Shown here: positions 12,035-16,203 of the stretch, one piece after another
Position numbering within the stretch: position 1 is the first letter of the stretch
Layout: every line of letters starts with the position of its first letter
From: JBCDCU01 sp039180865
GTDB taxonomy: Bacteria; Pseudomonadota; Alphaproteobacteria; Rhizobiales; JACESI01
Assembly (NCBI GenBank): GCA_039180865.1
Contig: JBCDCZ010000078.1
Coordinates: 1 to 16,203 of the forward strand
DNA length: 16,203 nucleotides
Direction of reading: 5' to 3'
The notes under the pieces: model-generated
Told to the model about the DNA's origin: nothing
Databases searched by the model: none
The model's input: the letters and a program-made list of their open reading frames with translations, nothing else
Translations under genes and position numbers: made by a program

Positions 12035-14656
12035 TCACGCTACAGACTGCGTAACGCAGTAGCTTGCGCAGATTTCGGAAAGCGCGGTTGGCTTGCCGTA
12101 TTTGTAACCTTGCAGCGTATGGCAGCCGATTTCTTTCAAGATGCGTTCATGATCGTCAGTCTCAACCCCCTCGGCCGTTACAAGCATGCCAAGCGCCCAG
12201 GCAAGGTCGACCACGCATTTTACTATGGCAATCGAATGTGCTGAGGAGGTTCCGTTGCCGATCCTGCTGACGAAGGACCGGTCAATCTTCACCTTGCTAA
12301 ACGGAAAATCATGGATGTAGCTGAGGCTTGAATAGCCGGTTCCGAAATCATCAAGAGCAATACCGACGCCGCTTGCGGTAAGCTCGTTAATGACCTTGCG
12401 CGCGCCGTCCGCATCATTGATGAGCGTGTTTTCGGTGATCTCAAGCTCAAGACGTTTCGGATTGAAACCGGTCCGTTCCAGAGCGCTCCTTACCATCTGA
12501 ACGAAACCGGGATCGCGCACCTGAACCGGCGAGACGTTGACGGACAGGAACAGATCTTTCCACGGACTGAGTTGCTGGAGTGCGGTCTCAAGCACCCAGG
12601 CGCCGAGATCGATAATGAAGCCGCATTCTTCTGCGATAGAAATGAACTCGTCCGGCCTGACCAGGCCGAGCCGCGGATGCTCCCATCGGACAAGGGCTTC
12701 CACGCCCATAATGGTATCGTTGGCACTGCAGACGATGGGCTGGTAAACCACCCGCAGTTCATTGTTGTCTATCGATTTGACGAGTTCGCGTTCAAGCCGG
12801 GTGCGTTCAATCGTGTTCAGTTCAAAGACGGGTTCAAAGAGTACCGGTGCGCCCGCGTGATCGGTCTTTCCGCGATACATGGCAATATCGGCGCGGCGGA
12901 CAAGCGTCTCGACGTCGTCTCCATGATCTGGAGCGATGGCGACACCAATCGCGGCTCCGGTTATAACCGATTGGCCGCCCATCGCGATGGGCGCGCTCAA
13001 GCTCTCATAAAGGATCTCGGCAATCGTCAGCGCATGACCGGTGCCTTCGACCGGAAGAAGGGCGATGAATTCGTCACCGCCGATCCGGGCTACGAAGGCA
13101 TCGGTCCCAAATGAGCCTTGAAGAATGTTTGCCACACGACGAAGGAGATCGTCGCCGTATTTGTGCCCGAGCGTGTCATTGACGAGTTTGAAGCGGTTCA
13201 AATCGATAAAAAAGGCCGCGGTCGGCTTTTCGCTCGCCAGGAGTTCCCGTTTTTCTTTGAAAGCATTGAACTTTGCCCGGTTTCCAAGCCCGGTCAGAGT
13301 GTCGTGATAGGCAATATGAACAGCCTTGGCTTCGCTGTCTTTGAGTTTCTCGAGAGCTTCCTTGGCTTCCGTCACATCCGTCATGGAGGCGACTGCGCCG
13401 ATAAGCGTTCCGTCCTGGCATTTAAGTGGTGTTCCCTGCGCAACGACGGCCCGTCTTGGCAGATCATTCGGTGCGATGACGAGGTTCTGATCGATAACCC
13501 GCTCGCCGGAGAGCGCGCGGAAGAGCGGAATACGTTCGGTCGCCAGCGGTGTTGCGCCGTCCGCTTCGAAGAGGCTGTAGAAGGAGGCGCACTCTTCTCG
13601 CGGAAGATCTTCAACATCAAGACCGTGGATGGCCTTGGCCTGCTTGTTGAAAAGCGTGAGGCGTCCATTCTGATCGCAGGCGATGATTCCGTCTTTGACG
13701 TTTTCAAGAACTGCATTGATCAGTTCGTTCTGGCGTTCCGCCTCGAGCCGCGCCGTGACCTGTTCGGTAATGAGAGCCGCCGAGATAACAGCGCCCTCAA
13801 TTTGGCCGTCATCACCGTGCCACGGTTTCATTTCCCATTTGAAATATTCGATCGATCCGTCCTTGAGACGAAGAATATCTTCGATGCGACCTGCCTCTTT
13901 CCCGGCCAGGACGTCATAAAACGCTTCCAGCCAATCATCGCGGCCGCGGATTGAGAGGATAAAGTTTTCCTGATTTCCTTGTTGGAAAACACCGCTTTGC
14001 AGGTCTGTCCAAAGATCCGATCTGACACGGTAGTATCCGTCTCGACCGACGAGAGCCATTGCGAGCGGCACGTTTTCGATTAGCGCATGAAGGTCGTTGC
14101 TTGCCGCTTTTGCCTTGGCTTCCGCTTCTTCGCGCGTTGCGATTTCGGCTTCGAAAGCGCGTGTGGATATCCGCATTTCCATATGATCGACGATCATAGC
14201 CGCGATATCCTGAAGGAGCGCCTTGTCGGATGCCGAGAAACCGGAACGCGGCTCTCTGTCGACGATGGCGACAGAACCCACAATGTGCCCGTTGGGGGCG
14301 ATGAGCGGGGCGCCGCAATAAAAACGGATATGGGGCGGGCTGGTAACGAGCGGATTGTCCTTAAAGCGCTCGTCTGCGGAAGCGTCCGGTATGCAGGTGA
14401 TCTGCTGGTCGAGGATCGTGTAAGCGCAGAACGCCAGGTCCCGGGGAGTTTCGCTGACATCGAGACCGCAGGTAGCCTTGAACCATTGACGGTCGCGATC
14501 GATCATCGAAATCAGAGCAATATCGGTATTGAACTGTTTCGAGATGAACTTGGTGATCGTGTCAAAGGTTCTTTCCGGACCGGTATCCAGAATCTGATAA
14601 CGTCGGAGCGTTTCAAGACGCTCGGATTCATAGGCGGGTACACGAGCAGGAATCAT
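12035..14656 (-). CDS. GAF-PAS-PAS-GGDEF-EAL cyclic-di-GMP protein
   Basis: The product has 873 residues and is probably a cytoplasmic sensor that makes and/or breaks cyclic di-GMP. Order: GAF (about 12-160, with DRDRQWFK and CGLDVSETPRDLAFCAY, the GAF type common in such proteins), helical linker (165-190), PAS (190-300), PAS (308-430), GGDEF (440-605), EAL (615-865). GGDEF (526-530) is intact; the RxxD inhibitory site five residues before it is missing. EAL (653-655) is intact, as are SVNVSP, LEITEN, LDDFGTGYS, KIDRSF, TAEGVET and QGYKYG, so phosphodiesterase activity is expected. No membrane segment or signal peptide is seen. ATG 14654-14656 is preferred; an in-frame TTG at 14689 lies upstream of the likely transcription start. 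It is convergent with the SDR gene. Confidence 0.93.
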   Translation of the reverse strand: MIPARVPAYESERLETLRRYQILDTGPERTFDTITKFISKQFNTDIALISMIDRDRQWFKATCGLDVSETPRDLAFCAYTILDQQITCIPDASADERFKDNPLVTSPPHIRFYCGAPLIAPNGHIVGSVAIVDREPRSGFSASDKALLQDIAAMIVDHMEMRISTRAFEAEIATREEAEAKAKAASNDLHALIENVPLAMALVGRDGYYRVRSDLWTDLQSGVFQQGNQENFILSIRGRDDWLEAFYDVLAGKEAGRIEDILRLKDGSIEYFKWEMKPWHGDDGQIEGAVISAALITEQVTARLEAERQNELINAVLENVKDGIIACDQNGRLTLFNKQAKAIHGLDVEDLPREECASFYSLFEADGATPLATERIPLFRALSGERVIDQNLVIAPNDLPRRAVVAQGTPLKCQDGTLIGAVASMTDVTEAKEALEKLKDSEAKAVHIAYHDTLTGLGNRAKFNAFKEKRELLASEKPTAAFFIDLNRFKLVNDTLGHKYGDDLLRRVANILQGSFGTDAFVARIGGDEFIALLPVEGTGHALTIAEILYESLSAPIAMGGQSVITGAAIGVAIAPDHGDDVETLVRRADIAMYRGKTDHAGAPVLFEPVFELNTIERTRLERELVKSIDNNELRVVYQPIVCSANDTIMGVEALVRWEHPRLGLVRPDEFISIAEECGFIIDLGAWVLETALQQLSPWKDLFLSVNVSPVQVRDPGFVQMVRSALERTGFNPKRLELEITENTLINDADGARKVINELTASGVGIALDDFGTGYSSLSYIHDFPFSKVKIDRSFVSRIGNGTSSAHSIAIVKCVVDLAWALGMLVTAEGVETDDHERILKEIGCHTLQGYKYGKPTALSEICASYCVTQSVA

Positions 14657-14669
14657 TGTAGCCACACAA

Positions 14670-14699
14670 ATATAGTTAAACCATGTCAAAGTATGACAA
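14670..14699 (-). promoter_or_regulatory. Likely promoter of the GGDEF-EAL gene
   Basis: On the minus strand, TTGTCA (14694-14699) and CTATAT (14670-14675) are spaced by 18 bp. The start would be near 14663, leaving only about seven bases before the ATG. That matches the lack of a Shine-Dalgarno sequence and suggests a nearly leaderless mRNA. Confidence 0.45.
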
Positions 14700-14705
14700 T
14701 AGTCT

Positions 14706-14723
14706 TAAGAGCCCCCGCGCTCT
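14706..14723. terminator. Hairpin between DUF2306 gene and GGDEF-EAL gene
   Basis: AAGAGC and GCTCTT form a 6-bp stem around a six-base CCCCGC loop (plus strand). It is downstream of the DUF2306 stop and upstream of the GGDEF-EAL promoter. The T-rich tail (TTATTT) is on the plus side, where there is no gene to end, so its role as a terminator is uncertain. Confidence 0.3.
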
Positions 14724-14840
14724 TTTATTTACAAAAATACTTAAGTGAAGTTCGTATTCATTCAGTTAATATTTGTGGCGTGAGGTCTGTCACGGGTGTT
14801 CCGTAACGGACGGCCAAACGGCAGGTTGGCGAGTTGGCAT

Positions 14841-15521
14841 TCAATGATCGGATTGAGGGCGTTGCAGGCCGTAATCGAACCGATTGCGCGTATCCCTCAT
14901 CAGGAAAATCATTGTTTCTGCGATGGCCAGATTGAGCGCCCATGCAAGTCCCATCGCGATATCGCGCGAAAAGCCGGTGAGTTCTGTGCTGAAGACAAGA
15001 ATCCAGCCGATACCGAAGATAGCTTGCGTGGAAGCGCCCTGACCGATTGCGTAAGCGCGCAGCATTGCCGATCGATGGGCGGAAACATTGCCGCCCCTGA
15101 CCGAGGCAACGGCCCATAGGATCTGCGCTGCCATGAAGAGACCGACACCAATCCGTATCCAGTAAAGGAGCGGGCCTTGTAGACTATCGGGGAATTGGAA
15201 GACGTGGGTCATCCAGAGGCCTGACAACGCACTGATAAGCCCGGAAGTTGCAACCAGCCTGCCGAGCATCCGATGGAGGCGAGGGGAGCGTCGCCGGACG
15301 CTCGGCAGGAACTGGACTGCACCGATCATACAAAACACAAAGCTTGCAGCGATATGAATGAGGATCGGTAGCGGGGCATCGAGCGCGCGCGGATTTGCGG
15401 GGACAAGTGCAAACCCGCCCGCAAGCTCGATGATCCGGAAAAGCCCGCCAAAGGCCGGTACAAAGGAATAGAGGAAGATCGCGAGGAGCAGCATCCATTC
15501 ACGGGTGGAGAGTATGGTCAT
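14841..15521 (-). CDS. DUF2306-family integral membrane protein
   Basis: The product has 226 residues with about six or seven hydrophobic spans (for example residues 9-28, 52-72, 88-104, 118-140, 160-180 and 190-208). It carries the family's conserved histidines: LIHIAASFVF (H56), RLHRMLGRL (H83) and SAHRSAMLRAYA (H149). This pattern matches DUF2306, whose role is unknown; the spaced membrane histidines suggest haem or metal binding (inference). The ATG at 15519-15521 is chosen because GGAAAG lies about nine bases upstream and the hydrophobic N-terminus starts soon after; a longer frame to 15581 would overlap the methyltransferase gene. It follows that gene by 35 bp on the same strand and may share its transcript. 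Confidence 0.85.
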   Translation of the reverse strand: MTILSTREWMLLLAIFLYSFVPAFGGLFRIIELAGGFALVPANPRALDAPLPILIHIAASFVFCMIGAVQFLPSVRRRSPRLHRMLGRLVATSGLISALSGLWMTHVFQFPDSLQGPLLYWIRIGVGLFMAAQILWAVASVRGGNVSAHRSAMLRAYAIGQGASTQAIFGIGWILVFSTELTGFSRDIAMGLAWALNLAIAETMIFLMRDTRNRFDYGLQRPQSDH

Positions 15522-15556
15522 GGCTGGACTTTCCGACTTGCTGGGTGAGGGGGCGG

Positions 15557-16203
15557 TTATTTTCGCCCGATGCCGATCCACGCTTTCGCACTGAGATGCC
15601 TTGGAAACGGTCCGGCATTCTCTTCCAGATGGCGCACGGCGCGACGGGACTTCTCACGCCAGGCCTCCGCGGTGGTTTTGGATTTCAAAACTGCGATCGG
15701 CTCAGAGCCGCGCTCCATCGCTGCCCAGAATTCCCGTGCGGTCGGAAAGGTTGCTCCGTGCTCTACGGCGCGGATTTCAACTTCATGAAATCCGGCTTCG
15801 ACCATCTCGGCTTCCAGGATTTCGGGATCGGAAAGCGAAGGGATCGCGCCCATCGCATCCGGCAGGTCCGGCGCAATCTCCAGAAGCGCCTGCCACAGGT
15901 TGAAAATGAGTGACGACTGAGACATCGGCGCCCAGCTCGAAACGCAAGCATATCCGCCGGGCTTCACGGTCCGGCGCATTTCCTTGTAACCCGTCTCGCG
16001 GTCCGGGAAGAACATGAGGCCAAACATGGAGAAAGCCGCATCGAACGTTGCATCATCGAATGGCAGGTCCTGACCGTCGCCCTTGTGCGTGCTGATCGTG
16101 TTGAGGCCGTCAGCGGTAATTCGGCTCTCAAGATGTCTCAGCATGTTCGTCGAGAAATCGAGTGCTGAGACCGATACGCCTTTTCGTGCTGCGATCAGAG
16201 ACA
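15557..16203 (-). CDS. Class I SAM-dependent methyltransferase, N-terminus outside window
   Basis: There are 215 visible codons plus two bases; the frame is open to the right edge. The visible part starts inside the Rossmann fold: LIAARKGVSVSALDFSTNML contains the acidic residue that binds the SAM ribose. It continues with GDGQDLPFDDATFDAAFSMFGLMFFPD (the post-II/III region of Methyltransf_11/25 proteins) and EMRRTVKPGGYACVSSW (the conserved KPGG turn). The glycine-rich motif I is beyond the edge. The last 90 residues form a variable substrate-binding part; substrate unknown. An internal ATG at 16142-16144 is not the real start because homology continues upstream of it. It is probably the first gene of a pair with the DUF2306 gene. 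Confidence 0.88.
   Translation of the reverse strand, partial: SLIAARKGVSVSALDFSTNMLRHLESRITADGLNTISTHKGDGQDLPFDDATFDAAFSMFGLMFFPDRETGYKEMRRTVKPGGYACVSSWAPMSQSSLIFNLWQALLEIAPDLPDAMGAIPSLSDPEILEAEMVEAGFHEVEIRAVEHGATFPTAREFWAAMERGSEPIAVLKSKTTAEAWREKSRRAVRHLEENAGPFPRHLSAKAWIGIGRK

Noticed and set aside
12046..12060. Palindrome ACTGCGT-A-ACGCAGT at the end of the EAL gene
   Set aside because: It lies inside the last codons of the gene, lacks a T-run on either side, and has too small a loop for a convincing terminator. It could still aid convergent termination.
12572..13954. Long plus-strand frames opposite the GGDEF-EAL gene
   Set aside because: They are shadows of the minus-strand gene, which shows complete domain motifs in its own frame.
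1..16203. CRISPR array, insertion sequence, prophage or defence cluster
   Set aside because: No regularly spaced repeats, transposase, integrase or phage proteins and no known defence domains were seen on either strand.

Overview
The window is about 16.2 kb of chromosomal-type DNA from what looks like an alphaproteobacterium. The reasons are a moderately GC-rich composition (judged by eye), AT-poor codon use throughout, CCA-encoding tRNA genes, and gene families common in Hyphomicrobiales, Rhodobacterales and Hyphomonadaceae: type II NADH dehydrogenase, HXXEE and DUF2306 membrane proteins, a GAF-PAS-GGDEF-EAL protein and a creatinase. This assignment is inference. No insertion sequence, phage gene, integrase or CRISPR array is visible.

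Layout, left edge to about 4.6 kb: a truncated secreted-protein gene runs off the left edge. It is followed by a tRNA-Asp/tRNA-Glu pair on the minus strand with a recognisable promoter. A structured minus-strand transcription unit of about 150 nt ends in a textbook terminator. A creatinase gene on the plus strand follows, with a leader that can fold and can pair with its own ribosome binding site. A strong bidirectional hairpin separates it from a convergent minus-strand pair, an HXXEE membrane protein downstream of a type II NADH:quinone oxidoreductase.

4.6 to 7.4 kb: a long intergenic stretch (4556-5245) holds several inverted repeats, an (TC)11 microsatellite and a terminator. Next comes a two-gene minus-strand operon of small exported proteins (an allene-oxide-cyclase-like barrel protein and an NTF2/SnoaL-like protein). 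It is divergent from a TetR regulator. The shared promoter region carries a perfect 14-bp palindrome just upstream of a good -35/-10 pair, and a degenerate second copy over the probable start site, so TetR control of both genes is likely. A second SnoaL-like gene, convergent with tetR, closes this block.

7.6 to 12.0 kb: a 1113-residue exported protein of no family I recognise is the largest unexplained item. It is followed by a MerR-SDR operon with an ATGA overlap. That operon is preceded by a MerR-type promoter with a 19-bp spacer and a near-perfect 21-bp dyad, which implies autoregulation.

12.0 kb to the right edge (all minus strand): a GAF-PAS-PAS-GGDEF-EAL cyclic-di-GMP protein, a DUF2306 membrane protein and a SAM-dependent methyltransferase whose N-terminus lies beyond the window. 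Most units look like independently regulated accessory or housekeeping genes rather than one pathway. The best candidates for something undescribed are the large exported protein, the TetR-controlled barrel/NTF2 pair, the creatinase leader and the small structured RNA.
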